DNA of 64,000 bases from Rhabdophis nuchalis (GCA_039707465.1 CM077643.1:47083605-47147604), one strand, 5' to 3'. Shown: positions 1 through 11,226, counted from the stretch's first letter. A program made the numbers and translations. Notes: generated by a model from the letters alone, not told the origin.

Positions 1-254
1 TTGCAGAATGTAAAAAACTTTTTTTTCCTTTTGGAAAGCTAATTAGAGTGGTTGATGAGAATTACATTGATCAAGTGTTGTGCCAGCAGAAACAAAGTTT
101 TAGGTGCTACAGGTTGTCAGCGATTTCCTTCTCCAGCATGTGGGTAACTTCTCAAACCTGGCAAGCAGGTATTGGTACACCACTTTCAAAATCTTGCCAA
201 GAAAACTGCAGGGACTTGTCCAGTCAACATTTACTCAAATGAACACACATGTGT

Positions 255-303
<49 letters not shown>

Positions 304-772
304 GGCATAGAACCAAGGGTTGAGACAAATGCTTAAGGTCCAAAGGGAAAAGTATTTTTCGTTGAAGAAATTGCATACTATGATATATATAAACCTTGCA
401 TCTCTTCTGTCCTCAGGATATGAAGAAAAAGAAAGAAAAAAGAGAGAAGAACAATTTAAATCTTCCTGAAGGAAATAAGCTTAAGGGATGAGTCTAAGAC
501 TATCGGGAAACAGAGCAAAAAGCAACAAAAGAAACCAAAAGAATCCTTCACTTGCTATCTCTGACTTCTAGTAGTTAATAATGTAGAAGAAAAGTGAACC
601 TGCTTTGACTCTCAGATATAAGACAGTCATACACAATACAGTAGCATTCCAACATTTTCTTGTGCAATCTGTTTGCTGATATGCCCTAACTTAAATGATT
701 GACACCAGTCTTGAAAATCTTACAATGCTTTCCCTTTTCTCTCTCTTATACTAAAGAAAATGAAGGTAGGGT
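1..772. other. Sequence without recognised gene; AC microsatellite inside
   Basis: AT-rich sequence in which I recognise no gene or interspersed repeat. A (CA)n dinucleotide tract occupies about 259-300. The short open frames here are not supported by any recognisable protein. Confidence 0.6.
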
Positions 773-1577
773 CAGTGTTGGGATTCAAATTTTTTTACTA
801 CTGATTCTGTGGCCATGGCTTGGTGGGCGTGACATAGCTTGATGGGGGTGGCTTGGTGGATGTGGCAGGATACTGTAAAACAGTGGTGGGTTTCAAAAAT
901 TTTTAGAACCTCTTCTGTATGTGTGGCCTGCTTTGTGGGAGTGGCTTGCTGGCCATGTGACCGGGTGGGAGTGGCTTGCCAGCCATATTACTGAGTGGGA
1001 GTTGCTTGGCAGTCATGTGACTGGGTGGGCATGGCCAACTTGTAAAATGTGATGAAGCTCACTTAACAACGCTCTTGCTTAGCAACCAAAATGTTGCCTC
1101 AGGAACTCTGGCATTGAAGCACGCAAGTCTTAAAGCTGTCAAGTGACAAGACCCTCGCACCCCTAACCCTTTAGAAAAAAAAACCCCAGGGGTGTTTAAA
1201 CTTGACAGCTTTAAGACTTGTGGACTTCAACTCCCAGAATTCCCCCTCTTGCTCTTCATCTTGATGATGTGCGGACAGGCGGGGAGAGGGAGCTGGAACC
1301 GGTTCTAAACAGTACTGTAGATTTGTAGTACCTCTTCTATAGAAGAGGTTAGAACTGGCAGGAACCCACCCCTCCTGTAAAAGCTCCATTCCCTCCCCAC
1401 TTCAGGGGAAGGTTACTGCAAAATGCCCATTTCCTCCCGATCAGCTGAAACTCAGGAGGCAGAGAATTGATGGAGGCAGGGCCAATCAGAGGTGGTATTT
1501 ACCGGTTCTCCAAACTACTCAAAATTTCTGCTACTGGTTCTTCAGAACTGGTCAGAACCTGCTGAATATCACCTCTG
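773..1577 (+). mobile_element. Non-autonomous hAT element (CAGTGGTGGGATTCAA family), interrupted
   Basis: It starts CAGTGTTGGGATTCAA and ends CTGAATATCACCTCTG. It is flanked by a perfect 8-bp duplication GGTAGGGT (765-772 and 1578-1585), the hallmark of hAT insertion. Copies of the same family lie at 37739, 38935, 40738 and 55239. It has no transposase and must have been moved in trans. It is split by a second hAT at 881-1374; the uninterrupted copy at 37739 shows the original sequence at this point. Confidence 0.88.
881..1374 (+). mobile_element. Non-autonomous hAT element nested in the 773 element
   Basis: It starts CAGTGGTGGGTTTCAAAA and ends GGAACCCACCCCTC, flanked by the perfect 8-bp duplication CTGTAAAA (873-880 and 1375-1382). 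Its interior (GTGGCC, TTGTGGGAGTGGC, GCTTAGCAACCAAAAT) matches the hAT at 17877-18306. It contains no transposase. It is younger than the element around it. Confidence 0.88.
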
Positions 1578-2617
1578 GGTAGGGTTACTTTCAATTTCTT
1601 TCCAACACTTTCTTTCTGCCTTAGGCTTAATGCACGTTTTGCTAACTGCGGGTGCATATTTTCTCTGTGGTCCTCTATAGAAGGCCAGATGACACCATGT
1701 CTTCCTGGAGCTGCTATTTTTGTTTTCTTCCACCGTGGAAAGTTGTTTGCAATGCCTCTGGAATGGAGAATGGAGGACCCCATTCCAGAGCAATACTGAG
1801 GGAGCAAGCCACTTCTTGCTGCCTGCTTCTTTCCTCACACACAGTTCCATTCAATTGAGCATTATATAAAGAGAGACGTCAAGTTATTTTAAGAGCTAAT
1901 ATCTTTCTCTTCACACTGAACTTTAAAGCAGCCAGAGTGAATTTGAATATGATCTCTTAATGCATTTTGCATTGTTTTCATCTTAGAAATGGTAGGGGCT
2001 GAAATTTAATAGATGTGAATGTTACCTTTGAATGCTTGTTGGAAGTGAACTTTATCATAATAAAAATATATTCAAGTCTATTGAAAATTAAATGTGAAAC
2101 AAATGTAATGCAGTCATAACATAATACAGATCTGTTCCCCTGTTTATACAGTATGCGTTTTGAAATTTAAAATTGCTACTTCCAAAGATAGGGGAAGTAT
2201 AGATATATGGAAATAAGTTGATTTCCAAAGGAAAATGAAGTTATTCATGAATCTTAACATCTATGGGAGAGAAAAGGTTTTCTTTTTAATTAGGATTAAA
2301 AATATTATCTACTAAATGTACCCAAGCATATAGTACTGATGAAGCCCTATAGCTACACCTTTAACATCAAAATGAAACCTGCACATTTTTTTGCCCCCAG
2401 AAAGAAAGAAGGCTGCATGATAACTAATTTAGATAATGCTAATTATATTGGTTGCAATTTGTGGCAGAATAGTTTGTTCAGATGTTGATTAAGAACAGTT
2501 TGTATGTGGAAAAAAAATCCCAATTTTTTCAAATCTATCCAAGGAACTTCTTTTTCCTTTAGTCCATGGCTATAGCATTAGTAAAAAGGAACAATCCATT
2601 AATTTTTCTGGAAGAAG
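1578..2617. other. No recognised feature
   Basis: AT-rich sequence. I see no coding signature, repeat family or tandem array that I can name. Confidence 0.5.
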
Positions 2618-3303
2618 TGAGTCATGGGGCTCCCCTTGAGGTACACTCGAAAGGGGGCTCTACATGGGGCTCCCCTTGAGGTGCACTCGAAAGCTACAGC
2701 TTGTCCAGAACGCAACCGCGCGGGTGATTATGGGTGCCCCAAGGCACGCCCACATAACACCACTCCTGCGCGAGCTGCAGTGGCTGCCTGTGGCCTTTCG
2801 AGTGCGCTTCAAGGTGTTGACGACCATCTTCAAATCGCTTCATGGCTCGGGGCCTAGCTATATACGAGACCGCCTTCTGCCCATACATCCCTTCGTCCGA
2901 TCCGCTCCCACAGAGAGGGCCTTCTCAGGGTGCCGTCGGCCGGGCAATGCCGGTTGGCGACACCCAGGGGAAGGGCCTTCTCTGTGGCGGGCCCGGCCCT
3001 CTGGAACGACCTACCCCCGACCTTCGTACCATCTCGGACCTCCGCCTCTTCCGCCAACGCTTGAAGACGTATCTATTCCAACAAGCCGGCCTAGCGTAGC
3101 CCCCCGTTTCTGACTATATTTATAAATTTTAAATTTTTAGGGTTTTAAAGGGTTTTAGCACGGGTTTTAGGTTAATTTAATATGCTTTTAAGAGTTTGTA
3201 TTGTTTTGTAATGGTTTTTAATGATGCCTGTGCGCCGCCCTGGGTCCTAACAAGGAGAAGGGCGGGGTATAAATTTGATAAAATTAAAAAAATAAAAAAT
3301 AAA
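2618..3303 (+). mobile_element. L2 LINE, 5'-truncated 3' end
   Basis: The decayed reading frame encodes the L2 ORF2 C-terminus (LQLVQNATARVIMGAPRHA, then WLPVAFRVRFKVLTTIFK). The 3' UTR carries the L2 signature GCGCCGCCCTGGGTCC and an AAGGGCGGGGTATAAATTTG block, then an A-rich tail. A GGGGCTCCCCTTGAGGT segment is duplicated at the 5' edge (about 2625 and 2665). Frameshifts make it inactive. Confidence 0.88.
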
Positions 3304-3684
3304 AGAAGGTATAAAAATCACGGCTGATCAGAGTCACTTAATACAGTGAGATGGGTGATGCATACGTCTGATCAATCGATCAGAAAAAATCTTTGCTACA
3401 GACATTGTGTCTAGGTAGCAGCCATGGGAAGAATTTAAAAAAGCTAAGATGATGATTGCGATTGTGCCATCAAAAATCCAACTCTTGTACATGTGACATC
3501 AAGACATGTAAAAAAGAGGCGGGGCTTTGGTTGTGATTGACATCCTGATTTTTTTTTGACCCCCAATTCCCACCCCATTCCTGGAAGATGGTTCTGCTGT
3601 ATCTCTGATTTCCAGCTCCTAATGCAGACACAGGCCAGGTATCCATGAAATGGATGGATTTCTGGTGATTCTAGAAAGCTCCTA
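3304..3684. other. No recognised feature
   Basis: Unannotated sequence with no repeat family or coding frame that I can name. Confidence 0.4.
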
Positions 3685-3795
3685 GAACATCTGAAGAACT
3701 GAAGAAGCTTCTTGGATGAGAAGCAAAATATCTTCAAGTAAAAACAAAGAAACTCCAATTGCCTTTTGAAAAAACATTTCTGAGATTCTGAACCT
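3685..3795 (+). mobile_element. PLE-like terminal fragment, family B
   Basis: It contains CTGAAGAAGCTTCTTGGATG followed by AGAAGCAAAAT. This is the same hairpin-plus-GAAA arrangement as the copies at 5446, 21363, 50680 and 61010, and the related AACTCCAATTGCCTTTTGAA follows. Assignment to Penelope-like elements rests on hairpin architecture shared with the GIY-YIG cluster at 34.5 kb and is inferred. Confidence 0.4.
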
Positions 3796-4108
3796 GCTGC
3801 AAACATGCTCATTGACCACTCTCTGCTGGTTTTAGAGTCAGGGTGGTTTTACTACAATGACGTTAATTAAATCCTATAAATAGGTGAAACTAGGCTGAAG
3901 TAGCCATAATGGACCAGACATGTAAGCATGAAGCTGCCATAACCTAAACCTGAACCTTTCAGGTCAGCAGGGGAGGACAAAAAAACCCAGGAATCTGATC
4001 TAAAAGATTCTTTGGGGAAGGTAGATAAGAAGGAAAGAAGTTGTTAAGGAAGCAAAGGAAAAAATGTCACCTGAAGTAAAGAAAGGAAGTTGGGCCTGAA
4101 CACATGAC

Positions 4109-4110
<2 letters not shown>
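3796..4110. other. No recognised feature
   Basis: Unannotated stretch before the AAT array. No family recognised. Confidence 0.4.
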
Positions 4111-4152
<42 letters not shown>

Positions 4153-4196
4153 CATAATAATCCTCATAATCATCATCATCATAATAATAATAATAA

Positions 4197-4227
<31 letters not shown>

Positions 4228-4293
4228 AAGAAGAAAAAGAAGAAGAAGAAGAAGAAGAAGAAGAAGAAGAAGAAGAAGAAGAAGAAGAAGAAA
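4111..4293. repeat. Compound (AAT)n-(AAG)n microsatellite
   Basis: An AAT array with a few ATC interruptions (to about 4198) switches abruptly into an AAG array. An R4/Dong-like LINE end begins immediately downstream. Open frames across the array are low-complexity artefacts. Confidence 0.95.
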
Positions 4294-4535
4294 GTCGTGT
4301 GTTATCCCGATTGTGATAGGAGCCCTTGGAGCAATACCTAGGAGACTGCCTCGCTATGTGGAGGTTCTAGGTTTGACGGACTTGAACATTCTAACTCTAC
4401 AAAGGGCCACTCTGCTTGGAACTGCTTATATCCTCCGACGTTACCTTGACAGTTCCTAGGTCCTTGGTTAGGACTCGAGCTGTTGAGCTACCAACCAGCC
4501 CCAAAGGCTGTGAATCTCACCAAAGATTAACTACA

Positions 4536-4536
<1 letters not shown>
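4294..4536 (+). mobile_element. R4/Dong-like LINE, 3' end, copy 1
   Basis: The plus-strand frame reads VIPIVIGALG, then LQRATLLGTAYILRRYL. This is the C-terminal motif downstream of the restriction-like endonuclease in R4/Dong/R2-type LINEs. The 3' UTR has GAGCTGTTGAGCTACCAACC, repeated in copy 2. It is bounded on both sides by trinucleotide arrays, as expected for a LINE that targets AAT repeats. Clade assignment is from motif memory. Confidence 0.6.

Positions 4537-4595
<59 letters not shown>
4537..4595. repeat. (AAT)n microsatellite between two LINE ends
   Basis: A pure AAT array joined directly to the 3' UTR of copy 1 and to the 5' break of copy 2. Confidence 0.95.
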
Positions 4596-5094
4596 GGAAC
4601 ACAACATGCCAGATATCACAGTTGTAGAGGGCTGAAGCATACAATTTATTGACATCACGGTACCAGGAGATGCCAGAGTTGAAGAATAAGAACTGGAAAA
4701 AAAAACATGAAATACCCCAACCTGGCCATCAAAACTACACAATTATGGATGAAACATGTAACAGTGATGCCCATTGTCATCAGGGCACTTGGTAAGATTG
4801 TGCAAGAATTTTACAAGATACATCAACAAATTGCAGCTTCCTGCAAAAACAGCAGCAGAACTGCTAAAAACTGTGCTACTCGGAACATCTTATATTTTAA
4901 GAAGGTACTTGGTTGATACCTAGGACGCTGGCAGCAAACCGTATCAACCATTAACACCAGTCAATGGTATTTGTAATGTATTTTAAATGTTCAGTTGGTT
5001 GAGTTTCATGTTTAATGAATAAAGTATAAGGACTCGAGCTGTTGAGCTACCAACCAGCCCCAAAGGCTGTGAATCTCACCAAAGATTAACCACA

Positions 5095-5095
<1 letters not shown>
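4596..5095 (+). mobile_element. R4/Dong-like LINE, 3' end, copy 2
   Basis: The frame shows MPDITVVEG, then IDITVPGDARVEE, a restriction-like endonuclease PD...D/IDI pattern, followed by VTVMPIVIRALGK and a degraded LLGTSYILRRYL-like tail. Several stops and frameshifts are present. The 3' UTR repeats about 65 bp of copy 1 (GAGCTGTTGAGCTACCAACC to ATTAACCACAGAATAAT) and runs into another AAT array. It is inactive. Confidence 0.62.

Positions 5096-5175
<80 letters not shown>
5096..5175. repeat. (AAT)n microsatellite
   Basis: A pure AAT array directly after the R4/Dong-like 3' UTR. Confidence 0.95.
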
Positions 5176-5176
<1 letters not shown>

Positions 5177-5445
5177 CCCATCATAGCTACCAAACTTTTA
5201 AATGAAGAAGGCAAGAGTGGTTGCCAGTCTTGTGAATCAACAGAGAAAGAACTTTAGGGATATAAGGTGTCCAGAAATATACCCACTTCTTGAGTCATTT
5301 TTGGATCCAGATATGGCAACTTCCTATCCATTAATTAATGCCTGGAAGCCTAGTTGAGAAAGATGTGGCTATGTGTAGATAAGGGTGTGTGAAAGAAAAA
5401 AGAATAAATGTACATTGTAACCAATGATGTTTTACTGTTACAGTA

Positions 5446-5676
5446 GTCCCAAAGATGCTTTTTCAAGGGGCAACTGGACTTTCTTGTCTTTCTTTGAAGA
5501 TGTTTCGCTTCTTATCCAAGAAGCTTCTAATCTTCAGCTCTGACTGGTTAGTGGGGAATGGAAGGGAAGGGAATGTTTTTTCTTCAAAGATAAACAAGGA
5601 AGTCCAGTTGACTCTTGAAAAAGCACCTTTGGAACAACCATGACCTGGATGACTGAGAATCTCCACTGGCATTTTG
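5446..5676. mobile_element. PLE-like family B fold-back fragment
   Basis: The left arm reads CCCAAAGATGCTTTTTCAAG and GGCAACTGGAC. The right arm is its inverse, GTCCAGTTGACTCTTGAAAA, then AGCACCTTTGGAACAACCAT and GACTGAGAATC. The ends are therefore inverted around a centre containing the GTTTCGCTTCT hairpin. I infer a Penelope-type terminal arrangement; no coding domain is present here. Confidence 0.45.
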
Positions 5677-5869
5677 ATTGATTTTGATTTTATTCGATTT
5701 GTATCCCGCCCTTCTCCAAAAGGACCCAGGGCGGCGCACAGGAATTTAAAATAACAATCCAAACAATACAAAATACAAAAATTTAAAAACCTATTAAATA
5801 ACAAAACCTGTGCTAAAACCAATTAAAAAACCCCATTTTAAAACTATCTAATACTCGTTACAGCGGAGG

Positions 5870-7442
5870 CTATGTTAGGCCGGCTTGATGAAACAGGTGT
5901 GTTTTTACACACTGGCGGAAGAGGTGGAGGTCGGTGATGGTACGGAGTTCAGGGGGTAGGTCGTTCCACAGGGCAGGGCCCACCACAGAGAAGGCCCTTC
6001 CCCTGGGTGTCACCAGTCGGCATTGTCCAGCCGACGGCACCCTGAGAAGGCCCTCTCTGTGGGAGCGTATCGGTCTAAGGGATGTATGGGGCAGGAGACG
6101 GTCTCGCATGTAACTAGCTCCCGAGCCATGGAGCGCTTTGAAGATGGTCGTCAAGACCTTGAAGCGCACCCGAAAGACCACAGTAAGCCAGTGCAGCTCG
6201 CGCAGGATTGGTGTTATATCGGAGCATCTAGAGGCTCCCGTAATCACCCGCGCGGCTGCATTCTGCACTAACTGTAACTTTCAAGTGCACCTCAAGGGAA
6301 GCCCCATGTAGAGAGCATTGCAGTAGTCGAGTCAGGATGTCACGAGGGCCTGAGTGACTGTGCGAAGGGCAGCCCGGTCCAGTAAGGGGCGTAATTGGCA
6401 CATCAGGCATACCTGATGAAACGCCCCCCTGGCCACGGCTGCCACATGGTCTTCCATGGACAGCCGGGAATCCAGGAGGACACCCAAATTGCGTGCCCTC
6501 TCCACGGGGGCTGGTGTTTTGCCCCCAATGGCCAGCGTTGGAGTAATCTGGCTGAACCGGGGTGCCGGAAACCACAGCCACTCAGTCTTGGACGGGTTGA
6601 GCTTGAGTTTGTTACTACCCATCCAGATCCGTACGGCTTCCAAACACCGGGACATCACCTCGATGGCATCGTTGGGGTGGTTTGGGGTGGAAATGTACAA
6701 CTGAGTATCATCAGCGTACAGATGATATCCCACCCCAAAACCACGGATGATCTCACCCAGTGGCTTCATATATGTGTTGAATAGGAGGGGCGAGAGGACC
6801 GACCCCTGAGGAACCCCGCATACGAGGGGCCTCGAGGCCGACCTCTGCCCCCCTGCCAACACATATTGCGACCGACCAGAGAGATAGGACGAGAACCACC
6901 GCAAAACGGTGCCTCCCAGCCCCAACCCCCCCAGTCGGTGCAATAGGATACCATGGTCGATGGTATCAAAAACTGCTGAGAGGTCTAACAGGACTAGGAT
7001 AGAGGGATATCCTCTATCCCGCGCCCTCCAGAGATCATCAACCAACGCGACCAATGCCGTCTCGGTGCTGTGACCGGGTCGGAAGCCGGACTGGCGCGGG
7101 TCTAGATAATCAATTTCCTCTAGGTGTTGCGGAAACTGTTGGGCCACCACGCTCTCAACAACCTTCACTAAAAAGTGAAGGTTGGAGACTGGACGAAAGT
7201 TCTCTAATAATGCTGGGTCCAGGGCCGGCTTCTTGAGGAGGGGCCTTACCACTGCCTCTTTCAAGACGGCAGGCAGGGACCCCTCACTCAAAGATGCGTT
7301 GACAATGCCCTGGAGCCAGCCTCGTGTCGTCTCCCAGGATGCCAGTACAAGCCAGGAGGGACACGGGTCCAATAAACATGTGGTAGCCTTAAGTCTCTTT
7401 GGCAACCTGTCCATATCCTCAGTAGTAACAAAGTCAAACTCC
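5870..7442 (-). pseudogene. L2 ORF2, reverse transcriptase and C-terminus
   Basis: RT motifs occur in order: FRPVSNLHFLVKVVE, SGFRPGHSTETAL, VLLDLSAVFDTIDH, GVPQGSVLSPLLFN and the catalytic YADDTQLY. The C-terminus includes QNAAARVITGAS and WNDLPPELRTITDL. Same phase as the endonuclease region. Besides the TAG upstream, two in-frame TGA codons interrupt it (about 6332 and 6271), both where related copies have arginine, consistent with CGA-to-TGA CpG decay. Confidence 0.9.
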
Positions 7443-7444
7443 TC

Positions 7445-8485
7445 CTAGAATGGTGTCTCAAGACCAACCTCGGACAATCCCACTGGACCACTCTCGACGG
7501 AGGGTAACTCATTCCGAATCTGAGTGATTTTGTCCTGCAGATAAATCCCAAATTCCTCTGCTCGTCCCTGCAGAGGGGCTTCCCGCGGCCTCTGGTGAAG
7601 GAGGGAGCGGGTCACCCCAAACAGGGCGGCAGGGCGGTTATCTGCGGATGCAATAAGGGTGGCACAATACTCACGTTTGGCCACCCTTATCGCCACTAAG
7701 TAAGTCCTAATATGGATTCTCACTAGTGTTCGGTCGGCTTCGGAGCGAGAGGCTCTCCATCTGCTCTCTAGGCGTCTCTTGTGGCGTTTCATCTCCCTCA
7801 GCTCCTCAGTGAACCAAGGAGCCTGGGTGATTCGTCGCCGCAAGAGAGGCTGTAAGGGCGCGACTCGGTCCAAGGCCCCCGTGGCCACACTTAACCATGC
7901 GGCCATCAGGTCCTCAGTCGAGTCGCGGGGCAAGTCCACAGGCATTGGCCCAAGCTCCCTCTGGAACCTTGCCGGGTCCATCAGGAGCCTGGGGCGGAAC
8001 CATATAGGAATATTCGGCTCCGCCTCCCCGCAGTGAGGTGCGGCGATTGGAAAGTCCAGCCGAAGAAGAGCGTGATCTGTCCATGGCAGGGGTGTGATGG
8101 CTAAATCCCCTATTCCCAGATCACGACTCCACTGTCCCGAGACGAAGATTAAGTCCAGGGTGTGTCCACCCTCATGAGTAGGGCCTAAAACTACCTGGGT
8201 CAAGTCCATGGCTGTCATGGAAGCCATGAACTCCCGAGCTACTCCAGAGGTCTCGCCTACCGACGGCAGGTTGAAGTCCCCCATGACTATCAGTCTGGGG
8301 GTCTCAACCGCCGCCTCGGCTATCACCTCTAGGAGCTCAGGCAGGGCTGTTGTTGCATAGCGAGGAGCCAGGTATACAACTAACACGCCCAACTGCCTCC
8401 CTAGGCCCCATTTCACAAGGAGGGACTCACACCCGGTCGTCTGAGGGATCGTGGTCTCCCTCGGCTCAACATTTGCTGTTACAAT
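7445..8485 (-). pseudogene. L2 ORF2, AP-endonuclease region and linker (partial)
   Basis: The C-terminal half of an APE-type endonuclease is visible. VMGDFNLP and WTDHALLRLDF match the catalytic GDFN and SDH boxes of L2/CR1-type LINEs, which nick target DNA for target-primed reverse transcription. The linker toward RT includes WFTEELREMKRHKRRLE. The N-terminal endonuclease is lost by truncation. A TAG separates this part from the RT frame, which continues in the same phase. Confidence 0.88.
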
Positions 8486-8487
8486 AG

Positions 8488-8858
8488 TTTAAATTCATTG
8501 AGCCTCCATGTAACTCCAAAGAATTGTTTTCAGTTGAAAGTTGTGTGTGTTTTCCAAATGATCTCCCACCAACTAAGGTTGTGTTGTCTTGTCCAGCTGC
8601 ACCTATTTGGAAAACTCAGGTAAAAAGCAAGAGGGGCTTAGAAGTGCCTCAAAAGGTTGTGAGTCTGTCAGTGAGTGACCATAAACCAAACCAGGGACTG
8701 TATTTAACAAAGGCATTTGATTAAAATATCAATGAATCAATGAATCTGGGATCCTGGAAACTTCCAAATTATAAATTAAAAATGGTTATTTGGATCTGCT
8801 GTCTTGGATTCATGTCCTCAGACTGGGCTGGGAATATTTAAATCAAGCCTATTGCTTA
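8488..8858. other. No recognised feature
   Basis: Short interval between the L2 and a SINE. No family or coding frame recognised. Confidence 0.4.
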
Positions 8859-9210
8859 AAGGTAAAGGTTCCCTCCGCACATATGTGCCAGCTATTCCCG
8901 ACTCTAGGGGGTGGTGCTCATCTCCATTTTAAAGCCGAAGAGCCAGTGCTGTCCGAAGACATCTCTGTGGTCATGTGGCCGGCATGACTAAACACCAAAG
9001 GCGCCTGGAACGCTGTTACCTTTGCACCAAAGGAGGTCCCTATTTTTTCTACTTGCATTTTTACATGCTTTGGAACTGCTAGGTTGGCAGAAGCTGGGAC
9101 AAGTAACAGGAACTCATTCCATTATGTGGCACTAGGGATTCGAACCGCCGAACTGCTGACCTTTCTGCTCGACAAGCTCAGCGTCTTAGCCACTGAGCCA
9201 CCATGTCCCA
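8859..9210 (-). mobile_element. tRNA-derived SINE, Sauria SINE type
   Basis: The minus strand has a tRNA-like head with A box (TGGCTCAGTGG) and B box (GGTTCGAATCC), giving a Pol III promoter. The 3' tail contains an AGAGTCGGGAA block resembling the BovB 3' end and finishes in an ACCTTTACC repeat. A perfect 11-bp duplication CCTATTGCTTA (8848-8858 and 9211-9221) marks insertion by a LINE. The name is from memory of squamate SINEs. Confidence 0.85.
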
Positions 9211-9455
9211 CCTATTGCTTATCTATTGTTTATTTAAACAAGGCCATTTCGCTTTGCCTCCTCCTCCACCAATGTTCACAATGTTAATATTAAAAACAGC
9301 TAAGGAAGGGAATGAACGTAACTTTGCCCTGACCTTTGTCTTATTGCTGCATAAAGATGTTGGATTCTCTGGCAATTCTAAGGCTGGAGTTCTACATAGG
9401 AGAGCACCAGATTCTTCTGTTAGGCCATTTAGGAAGAACTGCCTGAAATAGAACA

Positions 9456-9645
<190 letters not shown>

Positions 9646-10324
9646 TTTAGTACACTTAAAAGCATGGAAGGAAACCAGTGAATAGGTTTGCCTTAATCTT
9701 TCTGTAGAGTCGCTGGAACCAAACCGAAAAAGGGAGCTCAAGTCCACATCAGGCACACGACTCAAATGTATTCACGGTAACTAAATGATAAATACGATCA
9801 TCAGCTAGCAGTTTGGACTAAAATGATTAAGTAACATGGGAATGCGACCGGGGGGGGGGGGGACTCCTGTCCCCTGGAGGGAAGATGTCCTAGCTAGCAA
9901 ATGGACCCAGGCCTTTGATAATATTGGTGATAAATAAACCCTGCAAAACGATTGCTTGCAGCGGTCACGTTCTGGGGAAAGGAATGCAAATCCTGTTATG
10001 CCTCTCCTTTTTCATCTTGGGGAAAGTTGCAGCAGCCCCAACACAAGGCTGTCCTTGTGCTCAGCTCCCCATGAAATGACAGAAAGATGCCTGCAGTTTC
10101 CCGGAACCCTGGTGGAATGAAAAAGTTAACTGCATTTGAGTCTGATTCCTGGGTTGTTGTTTTTAAAAAATCCTATGCTTTGGGAGCATGTCTGCAATAG
10201 CACTTCAAGGGACTTATTTCATTGCTTTGGATGCAACAGAACAGATGGGCCGCAGCAGGGATGACCACAAGCAGGCGGAGAAAAAGGCAAGAAGGTGCCA
10301 CATATTGCAAAAAAAAAAAAAAAA
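9646..10324. other. No recognised gene; poly-G and poly-A runs
   Basis: Contains a run of G near 9850 and a run of A near 10308-10323. No known repeat family identified. Confidence 0.45.
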
Positions 10325-10441
10325 GGAATAATGAGAGGAAAGGGTGTCCGTTAAAAGAGAATGCCCATTAAAGCTAAGCAGGATCTGACTCATTTTTATT
10401 TTACATATTTAAGCCGTTTGGTGCACGTGTATATTGGTGGG
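10325..10441 (+). repeat. 117-bp direct duplication, copy 1
   Basis: Begins GGAATAATGAGAGGAAAGGG and ends TATATTGGTGGG. It is repeated at 11110-11226 with only a few substitutions. The second copy abuts the truncated end of a CR1 fragment. Confidence 0.85.
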
Positions 10442-10940
10442 CTTCAATTGCATGATTGTAGCTGCCATCTTGACTTTTTGGACTTCCCTTGTGGATGCCC
10501 CTGGATGGAAGAAGATGGGAAGCAAATCAATTATCCTAAACTTCAAAGTCAGAGAAGCCCCCTGCCCCCCCCCCTGCTCTCCCGGGTTTATTTGTTGTAT
10601 CTTATTTTTGAACAATAAGAAAATTCTCTTGTTATTGTCGACCAAGGGCCATCTAGTCAGGAATTTCTGTAACCAGGCAACTTTTATGCAAAGATCAATC
10701 AAAGAAGATCATGTGGCATTTCATTCATTTCCTTGCCCTTTCAAATTTGCTGAGCAAGCAAATTCAGAGTCATAACTTAGAATAGGAGATGTTTTATCCT
10801 TCAGATGTTGTTCTTTAAATGAGCCTTCCAGATGGGGGAATAATGGATTTTATCATCTGCTAGTGGTTGCTTCATATTTGTAATTATTACATTATTTATT
10901 ATTAATTTTGGCATGTGAAACAATCCCTTTATTTAATGGA
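10442..10940. other. No recognised feature
   Basis: Lies between duplication copy 1 and a CR1. No family or exon recognised; the open frames are not supported. Confidence 0.4.
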
Positions 10941-11109
10941 ATACAATACAATAGCAGAGTTGGAAGGGACCTTGAGAGTCTTCTAGTCCAACCACCTGCC
11001 TAGGCAGGAAGCCCTATACCATTTCAGACAAATGGCTATCCAACATCTTCTTAAAGACTTCCAGTGTTGGGGCATTCACAACTTCTGGAGACAAGTTGTT
11101 CCACTGCTT
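10941..11109 (-). mobile_element. CR1 LINE 3' end
   Basis: Antisense CR1: (ATTGT)n tail, then GCAGAGTTGGAAGGGACC and GTCTTCTAGTCCAACC, then the end of ORF2 coding for a VVNAPTLEVFKK-like sequence. 5' truncated at TTGTTCCACTGCTT. Confidence 0.9.
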
Positions 11110-11226
11110 GGAATAATGAGAGGAAAGGGTGTCCATTAAAAGAGAATGTCCATTAAAGCTAAGCAGGATCTGACTCATTTTTATTTTACATATTTAAGCC
11201 ATTTTGGGCACGTGTATATTGGTGGG
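11110..11226 (+). repeat. 117-bp direct duplication, copy 2
   Basis: Near-identical to 10325-10441. It is followed by a run of G that extends the final GGTGGG. Confidence 0.85.

Larger units (their letters stand above)
5683..8487 (-). mobile_element. L2 LINE, long copy with EN and RT domains
   Basis: A 5'-truncated L2 in antisense. The 3' end carries the family UTR (CGCCGCCCTGGGTCC read on the minus strand) and ends AATAAAATC-like. The ORF2-type frame is open over about 870 codons except for three nonsense codons. The 5' break lies inside the endonuclease domain. It is the longest retroelement in the window and the source type for the other L2 ends at 2618, 19029, 27153, 47535 and 61368. Confidence 0.93.

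Noticed and set aside
8859..9210. tRNA gene on the minus strand
   Set aside because: The tRNA-like head is followed by a SINE body and flanked by an 11-bp duplication.
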